DNA of 64,000 nt from Arthrobacter sp. ov407 (GTDB lineage: Bacteria; Actinomycetota; Actinomycetes; Actinomycetales; Micrococcaceae), in contig NZ_FNGD01000002.1 of the NCBI RefSeq assembly GCF_900102895.1, forward strand, positions 124,001 through 188,000, given 5' to 3'. The notes beneath the pieces were generated by a model. The model made no database searches, had not been told where the DNA came from, and was given only the letters and a program-made list of their open reading frames with translations. Made by a program: the position numbers and the translations under genes. Below are positions 35,535 to 43,662 of the stretch, piece after piece. How positions within the stretch are numbered: position 1 is the stretch's first letter; each line of letters starts with the position of its first letter.

Positions 35535-36725
35535 TTAGACGATCGCGGAAATTCCCGTGATCGCCCGGCCGGTGACCAGGGTGTTGATCTCATGCGTGCC
35601 CTCGTAAGAATAGATGGCTTCGGCGTCCGCGAAGACTTTGGCCATCTCGAAGTCCGTCACGATTCCGTTGCCGCCGAGGATGCTCCGGCCCAGGGCCACG
35701 CTTTCGCGCATGCGCGCGGTGGTGAACGCCTTGGCCAGGGCGGACTGCTCGTCCTTCGCCTCCCCCGCGTCCTCCAGCTGGGAAAGCCTCACCATCATGC
35801 CCATGGAGCTGACCGCGTTGCCGAGGATCTGCACGAGCTGGTGCTGGACCAGCTGGAAGGAGGCAATCGGGCGCCCGAACTGGCTGCGCTCCACGGCGTA
35901 GCGCCGCGCGACGTCGAAGGCCGCGAGCTGCTGGCCCACCGCTTGCCAGGCCACGGCGAGGCGGGTGACCTTGAGGACCTTGTTGGTGTCGCGGAAGCTG
36001 TTGGCATTGGCCAGCTTGAAGAAGTCCGGCACCACCACGTTATCGAGCGTGATGTCGGCGTTCTGGACCGTGCGCAGCGAGATCTTGTTTTCGATCTTCA
36101 CGGCACTGTACCCCTCGGTCTTGGTGTCGACGAGGAATCCCTTGACCTGGTTGTCGTCGACGTCGCGGGCGTAAATGACCACCCAGTCGGAGAAGGTCGC
36201 GTTGCCGATCCAGCGCTTGGCCCCGTTGAGGACCCAGCTCCCGCCGTCGCGCCGCGCCGTGGTGCGCGTGCCGCCGGCGACGTCGGAGCCGCCAAGGGGC
36301 TCGGTGAGGCCGAAGGCGCCGATCTTCTTGAGCGAGTAAATCTCGGGAAGCCACGCGTCCTGCTGCTCCTTGGAGGCGAGGGCTTCAATGGAGCCGGTGA
36401 AGAGCCCGTCATGGACGCCCATGAACGTCGCGATCGACGTGTCCGCGCGGGTGGCTTCTGCGTGCAGGATTCCGGCGAAAAGGTTCGAGTAGCCCTGCCT
36501 CCTGACCGGGCTGACCAGGTCGATTTCGGCAAGCTTCGGGATCAGCTCCATGGGGAACTCCGCGCGATTCCAGCAATCGACGGCGATCGGCCTGACCTCG
36601 CGGGTGAGGAACTCGCGGACCTCGGCCAGCCTGTCCTGCTCCTTGGCGCTGAGCAGCTGCTCGAACGCGAAGAAGTCGCCGTCGGCGTAGGGCAGGTTGT
36701 TGATGTCGATTGCAGCTTTCGGCAT
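35535..36725 (-). CDS. Acyl-CoA dehydrogenase, glutaryl-CoA dehydrogenase-like
   Basis: A 396-aa FAD-dependent dehydrogenase. It has FGLTEPLGGSDVAGGTRTTA, LNGAKRWIGNATFSDWVVIYA, FQLVQHQLVQILGNAVS and a C-terminal YSYEGTHEINTLVTGRAITG. The catalytic base is Glu375, and YEGTHEIN with GRAITG is characteristic of the glutaryl-CoA dehydrogenase branch, which also decarboxylates its substrate in lysine/tryptophan degradation. Substrate is inferred, not proven. ATG at 36725 with GGAAC upstream. A 22-bp perfect palindrome lies 59 bp before the start. Confidence 0.85.
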   Translation of the reverse strand: MPKAAIDINNLPYADGDFFAFEQLLSAKEQDRLAEVREFLTREVRPIAVDCWNRAEFPMELIPKLAEIDLVSPVRRQGYSNLFAGILHAEATRADTSIATFMGVHDGLFTGSIEALASKEQQDAWLPEIYSLKKIGAFGLTEPLGGSDVAGGTRTTARRDGGSWVLNGAKRWIGNATFSDWVVIYARDVDDNQVKGFLVDTKTEGYSAVKIENKISLRTVQNADITLDNVVVPDFFKLANANSFRDTNKVLKVTRLAVAWQAVGQQLAAFDVARRYAVERSQFGRPIASFQLVQHQLVQILGNAVSSMGMMVRLSQLEDAGEAKDEQSALAKAFTTARMRESVALGRSILGGNGIVTDFEMAKVFADAEAIYSYEGTHEINTLVTGRAITGISAIV

Positions 36726-36783
36726 GATGTTCCTTCACTCGTGATCGCCAGCGACCAAAAGGGCGCGGGCTTCGCCCCGGCGG

Positions 36784-36805
36784 TATGTTACTCACCAGTA
36801 ACATA
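36784..36805. promoter_or_regulatory. Perfect 22-bp palindrome upstream of the acyl-CoA dehydrogenase
   Basis: TATGTTACT-N4-AGTAACATA, 9-bp perfect arms, 59-80 bp before the ATG at 36725. This is the size and symmetry of a TetR- or GntR-type operator. Its core GTTACY-N4-RGTAAC recurs at 61356-61371. Confidence 0.6.
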
Positions 36806-36842
36806 TCGCAGTCTGCTGGCGCCTGCAAGCACCGGGCCCGAC

Positions 36843-36884
36843 AAAAAGGAGCCGCGGCCGACGTCGAACGTCAGCCACGGCTCC
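36843..36884 (-). terminator. Rho-independent terminator of the CAT tRNA
   Basis: On the minus strand a 16-bp stem (36884-36869 with 36863-36848, two G-U pairs, 5-base loop) is followed by five T. It lies 40 bp after the tRNA 3' end. Confidence 0.8.
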
Positions 36885-36923
36885 CGTGGGCGGGCCCCTG
36901 ATGAGGAGGGTTCCGCAGAAATG

Positions 36924-36997
36924 TAGGGCTACTCGGACTTGAACCGAGGACCTTAGGATTATGAGTCCCGCGCTCTAACCAGCTGAGCTATAGCCCC
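36924..36997 (-). tRNA. tRNA with CAT anticodon (elongator Met or Ile2)
   Basis: A 74-base cloverleaf: 7-bp acceptor stem beginning GGGGCTA, D arm AGCTCAGCTGGTTAGAGC, anticodon loop CTCATAA, T arm ending GGTTCAAGTCC, discriminator A; CCA is not encoded. The anticodon is CAT, which serves either elongator Met or, after lysidine modification, Ile2 (AUA). It is not the initiator, because the first acceptor pair is G-U rather than an unpaired C-A and the anticodon stem lacks three consecutive G-C pairs at its base. I cannot separate Met from Ile2 here. Confidence 0.9.
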
Positions 36998-37150
36998 CTG
37001 CGCCCGGAGCCAGACCTGGCCCGCGGGGGCCGGACTGATTCCGGGCAAAAATACTCTAGCAATAGTAGACGCATCAGAAGTGTACGCGACCACCAGTCGG
37101 CACGGCCCACATCCAGCCGCCCGGCCGTTGCCGGCCCAGCCGTAGCTGGC

Positions 37151-38347
37151 CTAGACGACGAGGTCGTCGTAGCTGGCGCCCCGGTAGATGTCCTCAAACG
37201 TCTGAAGCGTGCGCGCGATGCCGTGGTTCTCCACCATTTCCCGGCTGGTCTTGCCCATCGCCGCGAGCTCGTGTGCGGGCAGGGAGAAGACACGCGCCAG
37301 TTTGGCGGCGAGGTCATCGCTGTCATTGGGCGTGAAGAGGTAGCCGTTCTCCCCGTCGCGCACCAAGTGCGGCAGCGCCATGGCGTTGGCGAGCAGGACC
37401 GGAGTCGACGCCGACATCGCCTCCAGGGTCACGAGGGACTGAAGTTCCGCCGTGCCGGGCATGCAGAACACGTCGGCCCTGATGTAAGCCCTGCGAAGGT
37501 CGGCGTCGCTGGCCATGCCGAGGAATCTGACCCTGTCCGTCAGCCCGAGCCGGGCGACCTGGGCTTCGAGGGCCGGGCGGACTTCTCCCCCGCCAACGAT
37601 TTCCAGGTGGATGTCCAGGTCCTTGGGCGTCTTGGCGACGGCGTCGATCAGCACGTCCACGTGCTTCTCCTCCGCCAGCCGGCCAGCGAAGAGTGCGGTG
37701 GGGCTGGCATGGCGTTCCGCCGTTTCGTCGGGACCCAGCTCGTAGGCGGCGGCGTCGATGCCGTTGGACAGTGGCAGGACCTTGCGGAGGAAGGCATGCT
37801 GGTGCATGGCTTTGGCGGCAAGCGGCGTGGGTGTGGTCACGACGTCGGCCTGGCCCATGACCTTGCCCATGTCCCGCCAGGAGATCCGGCCCACGATGTC
37901 TTTGAACCATTGCGGGAACGGCAGGAAGGGGTTCAGGTTTTCCGGCATGAAGTGGTTCGTCGCCACCACCCGGATGCCGCGCTTCACAGCTTCGTAGAGG
38001 ACGTGCTCGCCGATCATGTAGTGGCTCTGGATGTGCACCACGTCCGGCTGAATGCGGTCAAACAAGAGACCGATTTCCTTCTTGATCTCCCACGGGAACG
38101 TGACCCGGAAGTACTCGTGCGTGGGCACGGAATGGGAGCGGAGGCGGTGCACGGTGGCCTCCTCGCTGAACTCGCTGTAGCTCGCACCCTTGCCCGGGCG
38201 GCACGCCAGGACGTGCACGTTGTGTCCGCGGGCCGTCATGCCTTTGGCGAGGCGGTAGCCGAACTGGGCGGCGCCGTTGACGTGCGGCGGGTACGTGTCA
38301 GCGGCAATCAGGATGGTCAGCGGGGACTGGCTGTCGGACTTGGTCAC
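37151..38347 (-). CDS. GT4-family glycosyltransferase
   Basis: Retaining GT-B glycosyltransferase of 398 aa. N-terminal GYRLAKGMTARGHNVHVLACRPG with TYPPHVNGAAQFG, and C-terminal donor domain with GTAELQSLVTLEAMSA (the E-x7-E motif) and GENGYLFTPND. The type is close to glycolipid and mannosyl/glucosyl diacylglycerol transferases. Its nearness to a CDP-alcohol phosphatidyltransferase (39.4-40.0 kb) fits glycolipid synthesis, but sugar and acceptor are unknown. GTG at 38347 with AGGAG nine bases upstream. Confidence 0.88.
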   Translation of the reverse strand: MTKSDSQSPLTILIAADTYPPHVNGAAQFGYRLAKGMTARGHNVHVLACRPGKGASYSEFSEEATVHRLRSHSVPTHEYFRVTFPWEIKKEIGLLFDRIQPDVVHIQSHYMIGEHVLYEAVKRGIRVVATNHFMPENLNPFLPFPQWFKDIVGRISWRDMGKVMGQADVVTTPTPLAAKAMHQHAFLRKVLPLSNGIDAAAYELGPDETAERHASPTALFAGRLAEEKHVDVLIDAVAKTPKDLDIHLEIVGGGEVRPALEAQVARLGLTDRVRFLGMASDADLRRAYIRADVFCMPGTAELQSLVTLEAMSASTPVLLANAMALPHLVRDGENGYLFTPNDSDDLAAKLARVFSLPAHELAAMGKTSREMVENHGIARTLQTFEDIYRGASYDDLVV

Positions 38348-38452
38348 GTGAAGAGCTCCTGGTGGTCGCTGTGCGGACAGCTGGATCAATGGCGGCCGGC
38401 TGGCGGTCGGCACAGGCGCGCCGGGCCTGCAGCCGAAGTCTGGACTGATGCC

Positions 38453-39355
38453 CTAGGACCGGCCCGCGGCCTTCCGCGCGTCCTTCTTGCGCTTGGTGAC
38501 TTCCGGGTGGTGCCTGGAGAGGGCTATTACTCCCACGATAGCAAGTACTGCGGCCGTCCCCATGGCAATTGCCGTCACGGCTTGGACGTCCGGACGCAAT
38601 TCTCCCAGAATTACGATGCCGATCGCGATGCCCACAATGGGGTCGATTACGGTCAATCCGGCGATCACGAGGTCGGGTGGTCCGCTGGAGTAGGCGTTTT
38701 GGACAAACCACGATCCCAGAACGCCGGCAGCAATAATCGCCACGGCGCTGTACCACGGCACGTTCAGCAGGAACTGTCCGTTGGAATCGAGCAGGTGCCT
38801 GCCGATGATGCGGGTCAGGACAGCCACGAAGCCGAACAGGACGCCGGCGCCGAGGATGTAGACGAAGGCGCTCATGCGGTGCCTGAACAGGACGGCGAGC
38901 GTGCCGAAGAGCCCCACAGCCAGGGCCAGGAGCAGCACGATTGTCAGCTCGTCCTCGCTGCTGACGTTGTGATTCTCCTGGGTCGCGTTGACGGCCAGCA
39001 GTACGAACAGCGCCGAGCCGGTCACGCAGGCCGAGATTGCCACGACGGTTGCCCGGTTCATGCTCAGGCCCTGGTCCTTGGTGTTGACCACGGTGGTGAT
39101 GACCAGCGCAATCGCCCCGATCGGCTGCACCACCGTCAAGGGGGCCATGACGAGGGCGACGGCGTTCATCGCCATCCCGACGCAGAGCAGCGTGAGCCCG
39201 AAAACCCAGCGAGGATTGCGCGCGAGCCGAAGCAGGCCGTGCGTGCTCAGCGCCAGGCCGCCGGTATCGGCCTTCACCGCGCTGCCCTGGCGCTGGGCGC
39301 CAAAGGCCAGGCCGAAGGCGCCGAGGACCGCAAGCAAAACCGCAAACCAGACCAT
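38453..39355 (-). CDS. DMT-superfamily membrane transporter (NIPA/EamA-like)
   Basis: A 300-aa protein with nine to ten membrane segments and the internally repeated DMT pattern (LTVVQPIGAIALVITTVVN in the first half, GLTVIDPIVGIAIGIVILGE in the second). This resembles the NIPA-like or DUF6-type exporters; substrate unknown. Its ATG at 39355 shares one base with the stop of the CDP-alcohol phosphatidyltransferase gene (TGATG), so the two are co-translated. A Lys/Arg-rich C-terminus faces the cytoplasm. Confidence 0.82.
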   Translation of the reverse strand: MVWFAVLLAVLGAFGLAFGAQRQGSAVKADTGGLALSTHGLLRLARNPRWVFGLTLLCVGMAMNAVALVMAPLTVVQPIGAIALVITTVVNTKDQGLSMNRATVVAISACVTGSALFVLLAVNATQENHNVSSEDELTIVLLLALAVGLFGTLAVLFRHRMSAFVYILGAGVLFGFVAVLTRIIGRHLLDSNGQFLLNVPWYSAVAIIAAGVLGSWFVQNAYSSGPPDLVIAGLTVIDPIVGIAIGIVILGELRPDVQAVTAIAMGTAAVLAIVGVIALSRHHPEVTKRKKDARKAAGRS

Positions 39356-39978
39356 CAGCGGGAGCCGCCGTCGTGCGCCCGAAGCTGCCTGCCCTTGCCG
39401 ATGATGGCCCGGACGTAGTTGTAGGCCGCGATCCAATGCCCCACGAGTCCCAGTCCCAGGAAGATCCACGCGACCGTGGCGTAGACGTTCGCGGCGGGCA
39501 CCGGAAGTTTGGACAGCACCAGCAGCGGTGTGCCCACCAGCAACAGGCCGGTTCGGATCTTTCCGATGCGGCTCACCGGCAGATCCGGGTGGCCGTGGAA
39601 ATAGAACAGGGACAGGGCCAGCAGGACCGCGTCCGGGACCAGCAGTGCGACGAGATACCACCACTCGACGACGCCGGCGATCACGAGGGTCACGGCCACG
39701 GCGATCAGCGACAGCCTGTCGGCAATGGGGTCCATGAGCCGTCCGAGGTTGGACATCTGGTTGAAGCGCCGGGCGATGTAGCCGTCGACCCAGTCGGTGC
39801 CGGCCATGATGGCGAGGACGAGGGCGCCGTAGCCGTACTCGTGTTCCGAGAGGACGAGCCAGATGAACAGGGGAACACCAAGGAAGCGCACCACGGTCAG
39901 GACATTTGGAACCGTGAAGACCGCGTCGCGGTGGACGAGGGGTTGCCCGGGGCGGGCACCAGCGCCGATGAACTTCAT
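39355..39978 (-). CDS. CDP-alcohol phosphatidyltransferase (PgsA-like)
   Basis: Integral membrane phospholipid synthase, 207 aa. The family motif DG-x2-AR-x8-G-x3-D-x3-D is complete (D65, G66, A69, R70, G79, D83, D87). Candidates include phosphatidylglycerophosphate, cardiolipin and phosphatidylinositol-type synthases, each using CDP-diacylglycerol; the sequence alone does not decide. ATG at 39978 with GGGGGAA upstream. It heads a two-gene unit with the DMT transporter. Confidence 0.88.
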   Translation of the reverse strand: MKFIGAGARPGQPLVHRDAVFTVPNVLTVVRFLGVPLFIWLVLSEHEYGYGALVLAIMAGTDWVDGYIARRFNQMSNLGRLMDPIADRLSLIAVAVTLVIAGVVEWWYLVALLVPDAVLLALSLFYFHGHPDLPVSRIGKIRTGLLLVGTPLLVLSKLPVPAANVYATVAWIFLGLGLVGHWIAAYNYVRAIIGKGRQLRAHDGGSR

Positions 39979-40033
39979 CGATTCCCCCTTTCCGTGGACG
40001 GCAACGGTTCGGTGTTTCGGTTCAGGGGTCTGC

Positions 40034-40912
40034 CTAGCCCTTCATCAGCCTGCGCACCAGGACCGCAAGGGCGGCCGCGGACGCGGCGAGCACCGCGAGG
40101 GGCTTCCAGCGCTGCTTGATCGTGCCGGCCAGATCCTGCCCGTCAGCGGATGTGGGCGATCCCGCCGAGGAGCGGGCTGAGGAGCGGAAGCCTGCGATCT
40201 TGTCGCTGAGCTGCTCTTTGCCGGCCTGCAGCCGGACCTGAGTGGCGGCCAGCAGCGTCCGGGCCTGGGCCTTGACATCGAGTTCCCGGCCGAGATCGTC
40301 CCGCACGCCGGTGAGATGCGTACGCCGCTGGGCCAGCCGGCTACGGAGTTCGGCCTCTGTGGGGGCGGGCCCGAGTTCGGGCTTTGCGGCAGCCTTGGCT
40401 TCCTTTTCCGCCCTTGCTTTCGCGGCGGCGGCTTCCTTGGCGGCCTTCGCCGCTTTGTACTGTTCGGAGTTCGGATCCAGGATCGCCGCGTCGAAGGCCG
40501 AGCCTTCCTTGGCGATGCCGAGATCGTACTTAAGCCCCCGGATCGTCTCCTCGGGGACCAGCGGCATGACCGCCTTGAACTTCCTCAGCCCGACGAGCGC
40601 CCCGATCGCGGCGATAATCAGGCAGACGGCGGAGACCAACAACGCGGCGAGCCACGCGGGCATGATCGTGGCCAGACCCATAATCGCGGCGACCATCAGA
40701 CCGATCACCAGGAGCGCAACGAAGACCAGGGCGACGGCGAAGAAGGCGCCTGCAACGCCGAGCTGGGTCCCCTTGCGCTTGATTTCGGCCTTGGCCAGAG
40801 CAATCTCGTCATTGAGCTGCCGAGGCGCCAGCTTGAAGATCATCTTCAGGGTTTGCGGCAGCGCGGAAATGCGCAACCCGCTGCCTATCCCGCCGCTGTG
40901 ACGTCCGCTCAT
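40034..40912 (-). CDS. Actinobacterial Holin-X (phage_holin_3_6) domain protein
   Basis: A 292-aa membrane-associated protein. The first 130 residues carry the domain: amphipathic LNDEIALAKAEIKRKGTQLG, then two membrane helices (FFAVALVFVALLVIGLM and WLAALLVSAVCLIIAAIGA). Ala/Lys/Glu-rich coiled-coil-like residues (about 150-185) follow, then a C-terminal membrane helix (LAVLAASAAALAVLVRRLM). Despite the name this family is widespread and chromosomal in actinobacteria; no phage genes are nearby. Function unknown. Confidence 0.82.
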   Translation of the reverse strand: MSGRHSGGIGSGLRISALPQTLKMIFKLAPRQLNDEIALAKAEIKRKGTQLGVAGAFFAVALVFVALLVIGLMVAAIMGLATIMPAWLAALLVSAVCLIIAAIGALVGLRKFKAVMPLVPEETIRGLKYDLGIAKEGSAFDAAILDPNSEQYKAAKAAKEAAAAKARAEKEAKAAAKPELGPAPTEAELRSRLAQRRTHLTGVRDDLGRELDVKAQARTLLAATQVRLQAGKEQLSDKIAGFRSSARSSAGSPTSADGQDLAGTIKQRWKPLAVLAASAAALAVLVRRLMKG

Positions 40913-41096
40913 CGGTCCCGCCTAACTGGTGCCATCCGTCGATCCGCTCGCGCGGGCTTGCCGGGTCTGGACAGCTTCGCACAGACCCCGGTGTCAAAAC
41001 TATCATTTAGGCTCTTGGGAGGCCTTTTCGGGCAAGGCGTGGCGCGCCTGCCCAGCCACCGGCCGGCCGCCCCGGTGGGCCCTAGGATGGACCCCT

Positions 41097-42320
41097 GTGA
41101 GCACACCCCCCAACCCCGGTGATTCCCTGAGCCGGCGTCGTAAATTCCTCTACATCCTGACGCTCGGCGCATTGACCGCCCTCGGGCCGTTCACGGTGGA
41201 CCTCTACCTGCCCGCATTCCCGGCCCTGGAAGACAGCCTTGGCGTCTCCGCGGCCGCGGTCCAGCTGACGCTCACGGGGACGACCATAGGTTTCGCGCTG
41301 GGACAGCTGGTGGTGGGCCCGCTGAGCGACAAGTTCGGCCGGCGGCTGCCCCTGATCCTGGCGACAGCGGTCCACATCACGGCATCCCTGGGTGCAGCCC
41401 AGTCCACGGATATCGCCACCCTGGGTTTCTTCCGTGTCCTCATGGGCGTCGGGGCTGCCGGCGGCGGCGTGGTGGCCATGGCCATGGTCCGTGACCTGTT
41501 CAGCGGCTACGCGATGGTGCGGATGTTCTCGAGGATGGCCCTTGTCAACGGGCTGGCCCCGATCCTCGCCCCGGTCATCGGCTCCCAGCTGCTGCTGCTG
41601 ATGCCCTGGCCCGGCATCTTCTTGTTCCTAGCCGCCTACGGGACCTGTGTCATCATCGCGGCCCTGTTCGTGATCCGGGAGACCCTGCCGCCAGAGCAGC
41701 GCGGCAAATCCGGGATGACCGCGCGCCAGCGCTACAAAGTGCTGTTCTCCGACCGGATCTTCGTGGGCCTGCTGCTGGTGGGCGGCTTGAACTTCGCGGG
41801 CCTCTTCACCTATCTCTCCGCTTCGCCGTTCCTGTTCCAGGATGTCTACGGTTTCACGCCCCAGCAGTACGGCCTGCTGTTCGGCATCAACTCACTGGGC
41901 ATCGTGGCAGGCGTGCAGACCAGCGCAAGGCTCATCCGGCGCGTCCCGCCGCAATGGATCCTGGCCTGTTCCACGGCCTGGATGTTCGTCATGGCCGTCC
42001 TGATTGTCATCTTCGACCAGCTGGGCTTCGGGCTGTGGGGCGTCCTGGTGCCGCTCTGGTTCTACATCCTCGGCGCCGGTTTCACCTTCCCCACCGTGCA
42101 GGTGCTGGCCCTGGCCAAACACGGCGCCCAGGCCGGAACCGCGGCTTCCCTCCTTGGCGCGGCGACCTTCATGATGGCGGGCCTGGTCTCCCCGGTGGTC
42201 GGCTGGCTCGGCGTCGGGTCCGCAACCCCCATGGGCGCCGTCCAGGCCGCCTGTATCTTCCTGGCAGCCGCTGCACTGTGGCTGGTTGTACGGCCCAGCA
42301 CGGTACCCCCGATCCAGTAA
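41097..42320 (+). CDS. Bcr/CflA-type MFS drug efflux transporter
   Basis: Proton-driven exporter of 407 aa with 12 membrane segments. Bcr/CflA features: TLGALTALGPFTVDLYLPAFP in helix 1, motif A GPLSDKFGRRLPLIL between helices 2 and 3, and RVLMGVGAAGGGVVAMAMVRDL in helix 5. Likely substrates are drugs such as chloramphenicol or bicyclomycin-type compounds, by family only. GTG at 41097 chosen as it begins just before helix 1. Downstream is a 500-bp repeat region. Confidence 0.88.
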   Translation: MSTPPNPGDSLSRRRKFLYILTLGALTALGPFTVDLYLPAFPALEDSLGVSAAAVQLTLTGTTIGFALGQLVVGPLSDKFGRRLPLILATAVHITASLGAAQSTDIATLGFFRVLMGVGAAGGGVVAMAMVRDLFSGYAMVRMFSRMALVNGLAPILAPVIGSQLLLLMPWPGIFLFLAAYGTCVIIAALFVIRETLPPEQRGKSGMTARQRYKVLFSDRIFVGLLLVGGLNFAGLFTYLSASPFLFQDVYGFTPQQYGLLFGINSLGIVAGVQTSARLIRRVPPQWILACSTAWMFVMAVLIVIFDQLGFGLWGVLVPLWFYILGAGFTFPTVQVLALAKHGAQAGTAASLLGAATFMMAGLVSPVVGWLGVGSATPMGAVQAACIFLAAAALWLVVRPSTVPPIQ

Positions 42321-42349
42321 CCAGGCCCCGCCCAGCACCAGCTCCCCGA

Positions 42350-42733
42350 GGGACATGCCCATCCTTCGCGCCCATCCCGGCGGGACATGCCCATTCTTCG
42401 CGCCCATTCCGGAGGGACATGCCCAGTCTTCGAGCTCGGGACTGGGCATGTTGGCATTATGTCCACGCGCCAGGACCAGAACTGAGCATGTCCCCCCACG
42501 GGCACCTCACCAGCACTGGACATGTCCCGAGTGCACCTCACTGAACGGACCACGCGAGGGACATGCCCATTCTTCGTGCCTCCCCCGGCGGGACATGCCC
42601 ATTCTTCGTGCCCGGGATTGGGCATATTGGCACCATGCCCACGCGCCAGCACCAGAACTGGACGTGTCCCCCCACGGGCACCTCACCAGCACTCGACATG
42701 TCCAGGCGCCAGGCCCAAGGCTGGGCATGTCCC
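42350..42733. repeat. Non-coding repeat region: 32-bp-period units and a 176-bp-offset duplication
   Basis: The 502 bp between 42320 and 42823 hold no gene. GGGACATGCCCA begins at 42350, 42382 and 42414 (32-bp period) and again at 42558 and 42590 (32 bp). The block 42382-42527 is repeated at 42558-42703 with no gaps, offset 176 bp. Inverted forms such as GGGCATGTCCC (42723-42733) and the palindrome GGACATGTCC (42518-42527) occur within. All three frames are open in places only because the repeat lacks stop codons. Confidence 0.85.
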
Positions 42734-42822
42734 GGCGGCAGCTCGAACACGGCGACCCCTCTGGCTGCCCGTGGCCCGTTCGCACCCTGTTCGACGTCCG
42801 CGGCGGGCGATAAAGTTATTTC

Positions 42823-43230
42823 ATGCCCCACAGGCAGGACCCCCCGCCTCTTCCGGCCACTTGGCAGCGGTGCGACGCCGGAATCCTGCCCCTGTGGTGG
42901 GATCGTTTGTGCAGCCAGACCAGTCCGCAGTCGGCAGCCCTATATGCCTCCGGCCTGTTCACCGAAGACCGCCGCCGCCCGATTGCCCAGTGGTACAACC
43001 CTGCATATGACTCCGCCCTCCTCGTGGCCCCGGAATCATCCCCGGAGTGGCCGGTGCAACGGTTCGGCATCTTCTATGCTCCCCCCGGCGGCGGGTTCAC
43101 CCAGGTGCATTCGGCGCCGCATGAGTGGCACCCGCGCGAGCCTCGGAAGTCCCCCACCGAGCTGGAGGCCTTCCAGGCCGCCGTGGCCGAGGCCCAGCGC
43201 TTCCTCCAGGTGGAAATGTACTTCGTCTGA
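42823..43230 (+). CDS. Hypothetical protein
   Basis: A 135-aa protein that I do not recognise. It is aromatic-rich (WQRCDAGILPLWWDRLCSQ; WYNPAYDSALLVAPE) and ends in a likely helix (SPTELEAFQAAVAEAQRFLQ). No signal peptide or membrane segment. Codon positions have normal high-GC bias, which supports real coding. No clear ribosome site precedes the ATG at 42823. It stands alone after the repeat region and converges on tRNA-Asn. Confidence 0.6.
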   Translation: MPHRQDPPPLPATWQRCDAGILPLWWDRLCSQTSPQSAALYASGLFTEDRRRPIAQWYNPAYDSALLVAPESSPEWPVQRFGIFYAPPGGGFTQVHSAPHEWHPREPRKSPTELEAFQAAVAEAQRFLQVEMYFV

Positions 43231-43282
43231 GCCCGGCGGCAACCGCCCTGGCCAGTGAACGGATCAACAAAAACGAGGCAAT

Positions 43283-43323
43283 AAAAAAGGTCCCGCGGCT
43301 GGTTTTCACCGGCCGCGGGACCT
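43283..43323 (-). terminator. Rho-independent terminator of tRNA-Asn copy 1
   Basis: On the minus strand, a 15-bp G/C-rich stem (43288-43302 with 43309-43323, loop of about 6) followed by six T (43288-43283). Confidence 0.9.
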
Positions 43324-43328
43324 GTCCG

Positions 43329-43401
43329 CTCCTCCTGCTGGACTTGAACCAGCAACCCTTCGATTAACAGTCGAATGCTCTGCCAATTGAGCTAAGGAGG
43401 A
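43329..43401 (-). tRNA. tRNA-Asn (GTT), copy 1
   Basis: 73-base cloverleaf: acceptor TCCTCCT/AGGAGGA, anticodon loop CTGTTAA giving GTT, T arm GGTTCAAGTCC, discriminator G as expected for Asn; CCA not encoded. Identical to the copy at 43537-43609. Confidence 0.97.
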
Positions 43402-43495
43402 ATGAAGCAGGTACGACATTAGCAAACGTTTTGCCGGTAGGGAAATCGGCCAAGGGGCCAGCGCCGGCCCGCCGCGAAATACCCCCGCCGGGTAT

Positions 43496-43531
43496 AAAAA
43501 AGTCCCCGTTCCGGAACCCGGAACGGGGACT
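43496..43531 (-). terminator. Rho-independent terminator of tRNA-Asn copy 2
   Basis: On the minus strand, a perfect 14-bp stem (43518-43531 with 43501-43514, loop of 3) followed by six T. It separates the two tRNA-Asn genes, so each is probably its own transcript. Confidence 0.9.
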
Positions 43532-43536
43532 GCGCG

Positions 43537-43609
43537 CTCCTCCTGCTGGACTTGAACCAGCAACCCTTCGATTAACAGTCGAATGCTCTGCCAATTGAGC
43601 TAAGGAGGA
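43537..43609 (-). tRNA. tRNA-Asn (GTT), copy 2
   Basis: Same 73-base sequence as the copy 208 bp away. The identity extends a few bases into both flanks (GGAGGAATGAAGC upstream), marking a local duplication. Confidence 0.97.
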
Positions 43610-43662
43610 ATGAAGCGGGTATAAGCCTAGCAAACACCAGCCCGGGAAACGAAATCGGCGGC

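Noticed and set aside
36924..36997. Initiator tRNA-fMet
   Set aside because: The acceptor end begins with a pairable G and the anticodon stem lacks the three G-C pairs of initiators.
40034..40912. Prophage remnant suggested by the holin-like protein
   Set aside because: This Holin-X family is common in actinobacterial chromosomes, and no lysin, capsid, integrase or att site is nearby.
42350..42733. CRISPR array, because of exact 32-bp spacing
   Set aside because: The sequence between repeat cores is itself repeated rather than unique, there are only 2-3 units in a row, copies occur in both orientations, and no cas gene is near.
42062..42831. Small Cys/Trp/His-rich proteins encoded across the repeats on the minus strand
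   Set aside because: All three frames give similar short motifs because 32 is not a multiple of three, there is no ribosome site, and they overlap the efflux gene.
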